Shown piece by piece: positions 6,161 through 12,288 of a stretch of 12,288 nt of DNA. The DNA lies in contig JAHDYN010000020.1 of the NCBI GenBank assembly GCA_023383735.1, positions 1 through 12,288 of the forward strand, written 5' to 3'. How positions within the stretch are numbered: position 1 is the stretch's first letter; each line of letters starts with the position of its first letter. This DNA comes from Gammaproteobacteria bacterium. GTDB lineage: Bacteria; Pseudomonadota; Gammaproteobacteria; Steroidobacterales; GCA-2729495. The notes under the pieces are model-generated. The model saw only the letters and a program-made list of their open reading frames with translations. It was not told where the DNA came from and ran no database searches. Both the position numbers and the translations under genes were made by a program.

Positions 6161-7081
6161 ATGCCGGCCTTGCGCCTGATGTTCCGCCCGGCCTCGTGTC
6201 GATGCGCAGTGCTCCTCGCCGGTTTGGTGCTGTTCCATGCAGTGCCTGCCGCCGACGCGCCCGTATATCGCGCGCAAGGGCTCGACCAACCAACCATCGA
6301 TTTCGTGCTGGGCAATTTCGAGTTCGTGCTGTTGCACGAGCTGGCCCACGTCGTGATCGGCGAACTCGAGGTGCCGGTGCTCGGCCCCGAAGAGGATGCA
6401 GCGGATTATCTGGCTTCGACCGCGCTCCTGAATGCCACGCGCGGCGACCCGCTCAGCTACCAGCGAGCCAACAAGCGCTTGCTGGCTGCGGCTGAAGGGC
6501 TCAGGCTCTCGTGGCTTGCCGGCGCCGCTCGCGGCGGTGAGTTGCCGTACTGGAACAATCACTCGCTCAATATCCAGCGTTTCTACTCGATCGCCTGCCT
6601 GCTCTACGGCAACGATCCGGAGGCTTTTGCCGATCTGCCAGCGGCCATCGGCATGCCGGCCGCGCGGGCCGACAGCTGTACGGCGGAGTGGCAGAAGGCC
6701 GACCGCTCGTTCCACTGGCTGCTCGACAATTTCGGGCGCAAACCCGGCGAGGCCGCCGGTCCGCAGATCGGGATCTCCTACGCTGTGCCGGGGACCCTGG
6801 CCGCTGCCGGACTGCTGCGCGAAATACGCGCGGACGGCATGCTTGAACGGGTTGCCAATGCGATGCGGGAGCGGATCATCCTGCCGCGGGAGCTCGCCCT
6901 GCGCATGCGTTCCTGTGGTCGCCCGGAGGCGGCATGGCAGCCTGAACAGCGGGAACTCGTGCTCTGCTTCGAACTGCTGGATGCGCTGTATCAGTTGAGC
7001 GCCGGCCGGGATGCGGCGTTCAACCGTTCAGGAGGTGTGCAGCTGCTGCAGCTTCCAGCCATTGCCGGTACGCACCAGTGA
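6161..7081 (+). CDS. Exported DUF4344-type putative zinc metallopeptidase
   Basis: The 306-residue product has an N-terminal signal peptide (hydrophobic about residues 15-28, then VPAADA), so it is probably periplasmic or secreted. The mature part shows a zincin signature, HELAH at residues 59-63 (two zinc-binding histidines and the catalytic glutamate), followed by LGPEEDAADYLAS at 74-86, which supplies an acidic third-ligand candidate. A C-terminal cysteine pair in SCGRPEAAW...LVLCFELL (Cys252, Cys269) matches the pattern I know for DUF4344; other cysteines are at 145 and 173. The natural substrate is unknown. ATG 6161 lies three bases after the pth stop with GGCAGG seven bases upstream, so it is probably translated from the rplY-pth transcript. 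In-frame ATG 6179 is an alternative. The last 54 bases overlap the convergent gene that ends at 7028. Confidence 0.85.
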   Translation: MPALRLMFRPASCRCAVLLAGLVLFHAVPAADAPVYRAQGLDQPTIDFVLGNFEFVLLHELAHVVIGELEVPVLGPEEDAADYLASTALLNATRGDPLSYQRANKRLLAAAEGLRLSWLAGAARGGELPYWNNHSLNIQRFYSIACLLYGNDPEAFADLPAAIGMPAARADSCTAEWQKADRSFHWLLDNFGRKPGEAAGPQIGISYAVPGTLAAAGLLREIRADGMLERVANAMRERIILPRELALRMRSCGRPEAAWQPEQRELVLCFELLDALYQLSAGRDAAFNRSGGVQLLQLPAIAGTHQ

Positions 7082-7978
7082 GGCCGAGGCGCGACCGCTG
7101 CCGAAATCCATTTCGGGGCCTGATCGCGGCAACACATTGAAGATGAAGCTGACGGTCGCCAGGTCCTTGTCGACCTGTATGCCCAGTATGGACAGACGGA
7201 AACGTACCCTGGCCAGATCGGCCAGTTCACCCTTGAGGTGATTGTCGCGGTAGTCGGCCCAGCCCTGGTTGAGATGCTTGCCTTCGATCATCACAAAGCG
7301 CTCATCGGCCAGCACAAACGCTTCCGGTGCCGCGGCGTCGCCTGCAGTGAGCGCTGCGTGGTAGCCCGTGAGTACGGCAACCACTTCGGCTTCTGCGGGC
7401 GACAGCGCGCTTTCGGGAATCGGGTCTGGTGGTGCGGTGGCGGCGGGCGCATGGCCGCCGTCTGAGGCATCTGCCTCCGCGTGGGAGTGCTCCGCGCCTG
7501 ACTCGTGGTCGTGCCCGCCGTCAGCAGCCTGGGGCAGGGCCATGACCCCAAGTCCGTGCCGATATACGAGGTCGGCACCGCGCAGCCCGGTTGCCGTCAG
7601 ACCGGCCAGGCCGAGCAGCATGACCGCCGCGAAGCCCAGGCCGATGGCCTGGCCGCGATGTACCCGCCAGGTGTTCCAGAGCGCCAGCACCACGAACAGG
7701 GTTGCCGTTCCAAGTGCCCATAGCTTGTGGTTGTCCATGGCAAGATGAGCCGCGTCGTCATGGGCGACCGAGCCGGCCGCCTGGAAGCCTGCGACGACGG
7801 TCAGCATGGTCAGGGCTGCCCCCAGCCACAGGTTCCAGTTTGCGGTCGTTTCGATGCCGTGCAAGGAGTGGTTGCGGCCGGCAAAAGCAGGGATAAGGAA
7901 CAGCAGTGCGGCTATGGTCAGCAGGGCAATCGTGAAGTGCACGAGGATCGGGTGCCAGTTGGGGATGATTTCAACCAT
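7028..7978 (-). CDS. DUF2231 membrane domain fused through a His-rich linker to an NTF2-like domain
   Basis: The 316-residue product starts at ATG 7978, which has AGGA nine bases upstream and begins MVEIIPNWHPILVHF, the conserved DUF2231 N-terminus with histidines at 9 and 14. Four membrane segments follow at about residues 11-33, 48-70, 86-104 and 111-131, ending in the family-like VYRHGLGV (138-145). Residues 150-177 form a His/Asp/Glu-rich linker with six histidines, and a proline-rich hinge follows. Residues 195-316 resemble a SnoaL/DUF4440-type NTF2 fold: GYHAALTAGDAAA, FVLADERFVMIEGKHLNQGW, ending LVRTGNGWKLQQLHTS. DUF2231 domains are membrane proteins of unclear function with conserved histidines that could bind haem; the linker suggests metal binding, but both are inferences. 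It is divergent from the amidohydrolase operon, and its 3' end overlaps the metallopeptidase gene. Confidence 0.82.
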   Translation of the reverse strand: MVEIIPNWHPILVHFTIALLTIAALLFLIPAFAGRNHSLHGIETTANWNLWLGAALTMLTVVAGFQAAGSVAHDDAAHLAMDNHKLWALGTATLFVVLALWNTWRVHRGQAIGLGFAAVMLLGLAGLTATGLRGADLVYRHGLGVMALPQAADGGHDHESGAEHSHAEADASDGGHAPAATAPPDPIPESALSPAEAEVVAVLTGYHAALTAGDAAAPEAFVLADERFVMIEGKHLNQGWADYRDNHLKGELADLARVRFRLSILGIQVDKDLATVSFIFNVLPRSGPEMDFGSGRASASLVRTGNGWKLQQLHTS

Positions 7979-7987
7979 GTCTGGATG

Positions 7988-7991
7988 TCCT
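7988..7991 (-). promoter_or_regulatory. Ribosome binding site deciding the DUF2231 gene start
   Basis: AGGA on the minus strand lies nine bases before ATG 7978. The open frame continues upstream to 8134, but that extension has no signal or membrane character and is arginine/cysteine-rich, so 7978 is preferred. Confidence 0.65.
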
Positions 7992-8008
7992 GGGCGGTGA
8001 GGGGGCTC

Positions 8009-8047
8009 CTCTGCCAGACGGCCCCTGATTACGGCAGTGCGGCAGAG
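8009..8047. repeat. Inverted repeat in the divergent intergenic region
   Basis: CTCTGCC (8009-8015) and GGCAGAG (8041-8047) are perfect seven-base inverted arms separated by 25 bases. A second GGCAG at 8033-8037 could pair with the left arm too. It lies in the 170-base gap between two divergent genes and might be a regulator site. Arms this short can arise by chance in GC-rich DNA. Confidence 0.35.
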
Positions 8048-8087
8048 ACGGGCGGAATGGCAGGCCGCGTGGCATGATCTGCTACGG

Positions 8088-8114
8088 TTGCCATCCTCGT
8101 GCAAGCGCTGTAAT
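8088..8114 (+). promoter_or_regulatory. Candidate promoter of the amidohydrolase operon
   Basis: TTGCCA (8088-8093, five of six consensus bases) and TGTAAT (8109-8114, five of six) are separated by 15 bases, slightly shorter than ideal. Transcription would start near 8121, leaving a leader of about 28 bases before ATG 8149. Confidence 0.4.
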
Positions 8115-8148
8115 CGCGTCAACCAGAAGCACAAGCACCGGGATCATC

Positions 8149-9528
8149 ATGAGAGTCCTTTTGACAGCTGTGTTGCTCTGCCTGCTTTCTGCCGCCGTGC
8201 TGGCGCAGCCGGCTGGTGGCCGCCCGCCGGGGCAGACTCCGCCGGATCGTTATCTGCTGATCCATGCCGGCACCCTGCTGGCGGTACCCGGCACCAGGCC
8301 GCAGACGAAGATGACGGTCGTGATCAGGAACGATCGTATCGCCGCGATCGAAAATGGCCATGTCACTGCCGTTGCCGATGCGACACCCGGCGCCGTGCTG
8401 CAGGTCATCGACCTGTCCGACCGCTTTGTCCTGCCCGGCCTGATGGACGCTCATGTGCATCTCTGGGACGAACCTTCGTTCTCGCGACATCGTGCGGAGC
8501 GGGGTGACCGCCACCCGTCGTGGCCGGGCAAGCCCGGGACCGGTGCGGAAGGAGCCGTCAACGCGATGATTTATGCGCGGCGGAATCTTGCTGCCGGATT
8601 CACGACAGTGCGCGACCTCGGTTCGGACGATCAGTCCGTATTCGCGGTGCGCAATGCGATCAACGCCGGAAGGATGATCGGCCCACGCATCCTGCTGGCC
8701 GGCTCGGCCATTGCGGTTACCGGTGGTCATGGCGATACGACACCCATGGACCGGACTGGCGACGGAGCCACGCGAATCGCTGACGGCACCTGTGATGGTC
8801 CGATGGAATGCCGGAAGGCTGTGCGCTACCAGTACAAGCTCGGCGCTGATGTCATCAAGTTCACTTCGACAGGCGGATTTGGTTCGAATACGGGACTGGA
8901 GCCGCAGCTCTTCCCGGACGAGATACAGGCGATCGTCGCCACAGCGCACCTGGTCGGCCTGAAAGCGGCAGCGCACGCCTACTCGCCGGTTGCCATCAAG
9001 GAAGCGGTCCGTGCCGGGGTCGATTCCATCGAGCATGGTTTTCTGCTCGACGACGAGGGCATCGCGATGATGAAGAAGGCGGGCACGTTCCTCGTCCCGA
9101 CGCTGTCGGCGAGCTACCCGCCGCCGGTCTTCCGGATCCCTGATCCACCCTCCGTCAGGCTGAGGAACGAATACCGGGCTTTTGAGCGCGCCTATGCCGC
9201 GGGACTGAAGATCGCCTTCGGTACCGATGCGGGCACCTTCGCGCACGGTGACAATGCCAAGGAGTTCGAGCTGATGGTCGGTTTCGGCATGACGCCGATG
9301 GACGCCATCCGCTCGGCGACCGTCATGACGGCCGAGCTCTTCGGGATTTCCGCCGAGGCGGGTACCCTTGAGCCTGGCAAGATCGCTGATCTGGTCGCCG
9401 TGAAGGGCGACCCGCTGGCGAGCATCGCTGTGCTCAGGCGCATCGATTTCGTGATGAAAAGCGGCCATATCGCCAAGCAGGATGGCCGCATGACCGAGCC
9501 ATTCAACTATCCTGCCGTAGTCGAGTAG
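8149..9528 (+). CDS. Exported metal-dependent amidohydrolase (prolidase/imidazolonepropionase-like)
   Basis: The 459-residue product from ATG 8149 has a signal peptide (MRVLLTAVLLCLLSAAVLAQ), so it acts outside the cytoplasm. The frame stays open back to 8074, but that extension lacks signal character. The amidohydrolase metal site is complete: H102 and H104 in DAHVHLWD, the lysine that is usually carboxylated (K237 in DVIKFTSTGG), H276 in AAHAYS, H296 in SIEHGFLL, and D360 in FGTDAGT. The C-terminal EPGKIADLVAVKGDPL is also typical. Members of this group include Xaa-Pro dipeptidases and imidazolonepropionase-like enzymes; the substrate cannot be read from the sequence. It heads a plus-strand run with the propeller gene (39-base gap) and the ChaN-PDZ gene, all three with signal peptides. 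Confidence 0.92.
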   Translation: MRVLLTAVLLCLLSAAVLAQPAGGRPPGQTPPDRYLLIHAGTLLAVPGTRPQTKMTVVIRNDRIAAIENGHVTAVADATPGAVLQVIDLSDRFVLPGLMDAHVHLWDEPSFSRHRAERGDRHPSWPGKPGTGAEGAVNAMIYARRNLAAGFTTVRDLGSDDQSVFAVRNAINAGRMIGPRILLAGSAIAVTGGHGDTTPMDRTGDGATRIADGTCDGPMECRKAVRYQYKLGADVIKFTSTGGFGSNTGLEPQLFPDEIQAIVATAHLVGLKAAAHAYSPVAIKEAVRAGVDSIEHGFLLDDEGIAMMKKAGTFLVPTLSASYPPPVFRIPDPPSVRLRNEYRAFERAYAAGLKIAFGTDAGTFAHGDNAKEFELMVGFGMTPMDAIRSATVMTAELFGISAEAGTLEPGKIADLVAVKGDPLASIAVLRRIDFVMKSGHIAKQDGRMTEPFNYPAVVE

Positions 9529-9567
9529 ACTGTTTCCATACGCTTTCAACAATGGAGTAGAACAACA

Positions 9568-10677
9568 ATGTATTCCAGACAGCCATCTTCCGACCGCATC
9601 CTGGGCGCCGCCAGCCTGGCCGTAAGCCTGCTGCTCAGCGCCCCGCTGGCGTTGGCAGGGGGAGAAGCAGCTCCCGCTGCGGCCCCGGCAACGCAGTCCG
9701 GCACCGAGTTGCCGGTGCGGCTGATTCCCAATGTGCCGAAGAACGCAGAAGCCTATTACGGCCCGGACAACCTGCATGTGATTGCCCAGACGCAGGATCC
9801 TGCAGCGCTGAAGGCGGAAGGACGGGACAGCGGCGCGCTGACCTACACCTTTACCGATCAGGGTACCGACATTCGGCGCATCAACGACAAGGGCCAGGAT
9901 GCCTGCTCGTATTTCTTCCCCGACGGCAAGCGGCTGATCTGGACCTCGACCAAAGACAACATGGACATGCCGATCGGCAACTGGTCCGACTCCAACAACT
10001 ATCCGCAGGGCGCCGAGCTGTATATCTCGGATCTGGATGGCAAGAACGTCAAGCGCCTGACCAACAACAAGTACTACGAGGCGGAAGTCTCCGTGTCGCC
10101 CAATGGCGAGTGGATCGTGTTTGGCCGGCAGATCGACGGCAAGATGGATCTGTGGCGCATGCGTCCGGATGGCAGCGACGAGAAGCAGCTCACTTTCACG
10201 GACGACTGGCAGGAGGGCGCACCGTTCTATCTGCCGGACAACGAGACGATCCTGTACCGTGCCTGGAAGCGCAGCGAGTACGGCAAGGTCCGGCCGACAC
10301 CCATGACCGTGTTCACCATCAAGAATGACGGCAGCGAGCAAACTGCGCGCACCTTCGACCACGACATGAACTGGGCGCCGTATCCGGCACCGGACGGCCG
10401 GCACTATGTCTTCGTGCGCATCGTCGAGAACAACAACTGGGAAGTTTTCCTGGGTGACCTGGCCGGCGGTGAACCGAAGCGCCTCACCTTCAACCCGGGT
10501 TTTGACGGCTTTCCCTCGCTGTCGCCGGATGGCAAGAAGATGCTGTTTGCGCGCAGCACGGGCGGTGGTTTCATGTCCAACCTCTACACGCACGTGATGG
10601 ATGTCTCCTCGCTCAACATCGGGCCGGAAAACTGGAAGGGCGCTGTTCCGGCAATTACGCCGCCGAAGAAGCAGTAG
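9568..10677 (+). CDS. Exported PD40/TolB-like beta-propeller protein
   Basis: The 369-residue product has a signal peptide ending near ALA|GG (residues 28-32), then an Ala/Pro-rich spacer. Five PD40-type repeats are visible: SYFFPDGKRLIWTS (114-127), VSVSPNGEWIVFGR (174-187), PFYLPDNETILYRA (219-232), PYPAPDGRHYVFVR (271-284) and PSLSPDGKKMLFARS (316-330). No catalytic domain follows, so it is a free propeller, probably a binding or scaffolding protein in the periplasm. It is not TolB itself: there is no Tol-Pal context and the N-terminal TolB domain is not evident. ATG 9568 has GGAG ten bases upstream. It sits between the amidohydrolase and ChaN-PDZ genes. Amidohydrolases fused to PD40 repeats occur in bacteria, so a physical partnership is plausible but inferred. 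Confidence 0.87.
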   Translation: MYSRQPSSDRILGAASLAVSLLLSAPLALAGGEAAPAAAPATQSGTELPVRLIPNVPKNAEAYYGPDNLHVIAQTQDPAALKAEGRDSGALTYTFTDQGTDIRRINDKGQDACSYFFPDGKRLIWTSTKDNMDMPIGNWSDSNNYPQGAELYISDLDGKNVKRLTNNKYYEAEVSVSPNGEWIVFGRQIDGKMDLWRMRPDGSDEKQLTFTDDWQEGAPFYLPDNETILYRAWKRSEYGKVRPTPMTVFTIKNDGSEQTARTFDHDMNWAPYPAPDGRHYVFVRIVENNNWEVFLGDLAGGEPKRLTFNPGFDGFPSLSPDGKKMLFARSTGGGFMSNLYTHVMDVSSLNIGPENWKGAVPAITPPKKQ

Positions 10678-10709
10678 CCGGTCCGGACAACAGCCAGGAG
10701 CTTCATGCA

Positions 10710-11957
10710 ATGAGCGTCACTCGTTCGGGGTCGGGTGCGTGTCGCCTGCTGGCGACCGGCCTGGTCGCCAGTCTCGCACTGGGTGCGCCGCATGCGCTCC
10801 TGGCTGATCAGGCCGTGCTGCACATGGAAATCGGCGATCCCGGCCGCAAGGGCCGGGAGGTTCCGCTGGTGCTCGACGGCATTACCGATACCAGTACCGG
10901 CAGGCTGGTGACGCCGCAGGAGATGGCAAAGAAGCTTGCCGATACCGGGATCCTGTTCATCGGCGAGAACCATACCAACCAGGAATTCCATGACGTCCAG
11001 ATGCGGACCATCCGCGCATTGCATGAAGCCGGACGTGAAGTGCTGATCGGCCTGGAGATGTTCCCCTATACCGAACAGGCCGTGCTCGACAACTGGAATG
11101 CCGGCCGTTACACGGAGAACGGCTTCGTGGAACTGGCCGGCTGGTATGACAACTGGGGCTACCACTGGAATTACTACCGGAACATCTTCGTTTACACGCG
11201 CGAGAAGGGCATCAACATGTATGCGGTGAACAGTCCCCGCGATGTGGTGAAGTCCGTGCGCGCCAAGGGCTTCGAGAATCTCTCGCCGGAAGAGGCGGCG
11301 CACCTGCCGCCGAAGCTCGCGACAGACAATGACGAGCACCGGCGCATGTATCGTGCTTTTTTTGACAAGGACGATGCGCTGCACATGAACGATGCGGCGC
11401 TCGACGGGCTCTACCGGGCGCAGACCATGTGGGATGCCACCATGGGCTGGAATGCCTTGCAGGCGCTCAGGCAGCATGGCGGGCCGAACGCCATCATGGT
11501 GGTGCTGATCGGTGCCGGCCATGTCACCTTCGGCCTGGGTTCCGAGCGGCAGATCGATCCTTACTACGACGGGCGCATCGCCTCGCTGATCCCGGTTACC
11601 GTGGTGGACGACGACAAGCAGCCGGTGAAGCAGCTCAGGGCCTCCTATGCCAACTTCGTCTGGGGCCTGCCGGAGGAAGTCGATACCGTCTACCCGAGCA
11701 TCGGCATCTCCCTGATGGGTGCGCTGGGCAAGGATCCCGGCCAGATCATCCAGGTCAGCAAGAAGTCCGTCGCTGAACGGGCTGGCCTCAAGGTTGGTGA
11801 TGTGCTGCTGAGTCTCGACGGGGCGTCTATCCCCTCGGAAAAGGTGCTACGCAGGCAGATGGCCGATTACCGCTGGGGCGACAGCGCGAAGGCCGTGATC
11901 CGCCGGGATGGTCGGGAGATGGCCCTGGATATCAATTTCCGGCGTGCGGCGCCCTGA
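10710..11957 (+). CDS. Exported ChaN-like domain fused to a C-terminal PDZ domain
   Basis: The 415-residue product starts at ATG 10710 with AGGAG nine bases upstream and has a signal peptide ending near LLA|DQ (residue 32). There is no lipobox cysteine, although ChaN of Campylobacter is a lipoprotein. The ChaN/DUF399-type domain (about residues 66-300) shows ILFIGENHTNQEFHDVQ (81-97), GLEMFPYTEQAVLDNW (114-129) and the GAGH motif (268-271). A PDZ domain follows (about 331-412): GISLMGAL, then AERAGLKVGDVLLSLDG at 355-371. ChaN binds haem and is linked to iron uptake. The wider superfamily, which includes TIKI-type proteases, has similarly placed Glu/His residues, so a hydrolytic role is also possible. 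It is the last gene of the operon, 32 bases after the propeller gene and 14 bases from the convergent TPR gene. Confidence 0.9.
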   Translation: MSVTRSGSGACRLLATGLVASLALGAPHALLADQAVLHMEIGDPGRKGREVPLVLDGITDTSTGRLVTPQEMAKKLADTGILFIGENHTNQEFHDVQMRTIRALHEAGREVLIGLEMFPYTEQAVLDNWNAGRYTENGFVELAGWYDNWGYHWNYYRNIFVYTREKGINMYAVNSPRDVVKSVRAKGFENLSPEEAAHLPPKLATDNDEHRRMYRAFFDKDDALHMNDAALDGLYRAQTMWDATMGWNALQALRQHGGPNAIMVVLIGAGHVTFGLGSERQIDPYYDGRIASLIPVTVVDDDKQPVKQLRASYANFVWGLPEEVDTVYPSIGISLMGALGKDPGQIIQVSKKSVAERAGLKVGDVLLSLDGASIPSEKVLRRQMADYRWGDSAKAVIRRDGREMALDINFRRAAP

Positions 11958-11971
11958 GCGGTTCCAGGCCT

Positions 11972-12288
11972 TCAGTTTAGGTTCGCCAGTGCTTCGCGCG
12001 CCTCCTCGAGCCCGCGGTAATCGCTCTTCGACGCTGCTGCCCGCATGAGTTCCTGTCTGGCGCCTGCCTTGTTGTCGGTGCTGAGGTACGCCATGCCCAG
12101 GTGGTAGCGGATCTGCGCTGATTGCCCCGCACCGGCCACCGCACGCTCCAGCAGGCGCACCGCCTGAGCCGCATCGCCGTTGCGGTAGTGCGCCCAACCC
12201 AGCGTGTCGAGAAACGCCGGATCCGTGGATGACCCGAAGGGTGTCGCGAGTTGCAGGGCACGCTGCAGGCTTTCAGCGTCAGTCCGAT
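11972..12288 (-). CDS. TPR-repeat protein, C-terminal part, runs off the window
   Basis: About 104 C-terminal codons are present; the frame is open to the window edge, so the start lies beyond 12288. The internal GTG at 12160 is not needed as a start because coding continues upstream. TPR helices are clear: DPAFLDTLGWAHYRNGD followed by AVRLLERAV, then IRYHLGMAYLSTDNKAGARQ and EEAREALANLN at the end. This C-terminal pattern resembles large TPR proteins such as the PrsT family of exosortase-linked (PEP-CTERM) exopolysaccharide loci, but TPR sequences converge and no other exopolysaccharide gene is visible. It converges on the ChaN-PDZ gene with only 14 bases between stop codons and no visible terminator. 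Confidence 0.8.
   Translation of the reverse strand, partial: RTDAESLQRALQLATPFGSSTDPAFLDTLGWAHYRNGDAAQAVRLLERAVAGAGQSAQIRYHLGMAYLSTDNKAGARQELMRAAASKSDYRGLEEAREALANLN

Noticed and set aside
7979..8134. Upstream extension of the DUF2231 frame to 8134
   Set aside because: The extra 52 residues have no hydrophobic or conserved segment. The ATG at 7978 has a ribosome binding site and begins exactly at the family's conserved N-terminus.
9568..10677. Possible tolB of the Tol-Pal system
   Set aside because: There is no N-terminal TolB domain and no tolQ, tolR, tolA or pal nearby. Only the propeller repeats match.
8119..10710. 863-codon open frame on the minus strand
   Set aside because: It lies entirely antisense to the amidohydrolase and propeller genes, whose domains and ribosome binding sites are clear. 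Its translation has no recognisable motif and is rich in Arg, His and Gly, as expected from an antisense frame in GC-rich DNA.

Overview
The window reads as chromosomal DNA of a GC-rich gammaproteobacterium. The main evidence is the order TPR protein - lolB - tRNA-Gln(UUG) - prs - rplY - pth, with prfA divergent from the TPR gene; this is the arrangement known from Pseudomonas and relatives. LolB, a long CTC-type L25 and a tRNA with encoded CCA fit the same group. The lineage cannot be fixed further from sequence alone. Coding density is very high: the longest gap without a gene is about 170 bases (7979-8148). I see no insertion sequence, prophage, CRISPR array or rRNA.

Left part (1-3596): the 5' end of a cysteine synthase gene and complete prfA lie on the minus strand. 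Divergent from them is a TPR-repeat protein resembling LbcA, the CtpA protease adaptor, followed by lolB, which overlaps its 3' end. Middle (3657-7081): tRNA-Gln, prs (PRPP synthetase), rplY (ribosomal protein L25/CTC) behind a promoter-plus-hairpin leader, pth (peptidyl-tRNA hydrolase), and a DUF4344-type secreted zinc metallopeptidase three bases after pth. Compared with the familiar arrangement, hemA (next to prfA), prmC (after prfA), ispE (between lolB and the tRNA) and ychF (after pth) are all missing from their usual places.

Right part (7028-12288): a minus-strand gene encodes an unusual fusion of a DUF2231 membrane domain, a His-rich linker and an NTF2-like (SnoaL/DUF4440-type) domain; its 3' end overlaps the metallopeptidase gene by 54 bases. 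Divergent from it is a tight three-gene plus-strand operon of exported proteins: a metal-dependent amidohydrolase (prolidase/imidazolonepropionase-like), a five-blade PD40/TolB-like propeller, and a ChaN-like domain fused to a C-terminal PDZ domain. The window ends in the C-terminal part of another TPR protein on the minus strand.

The left and middle parts are housekeeping genes for translation, nucleotide supply and lipoprotein sorting. The right part is envelope-oriented accessory content. The most interesting candidates are the three-gene secreted operon with its ChaN-PDZ fusion, the DUF2231-His linker-NTF2 fusion, and the missing-gene pattern in the conserved cluster. None of these functions is proven by the sequence.
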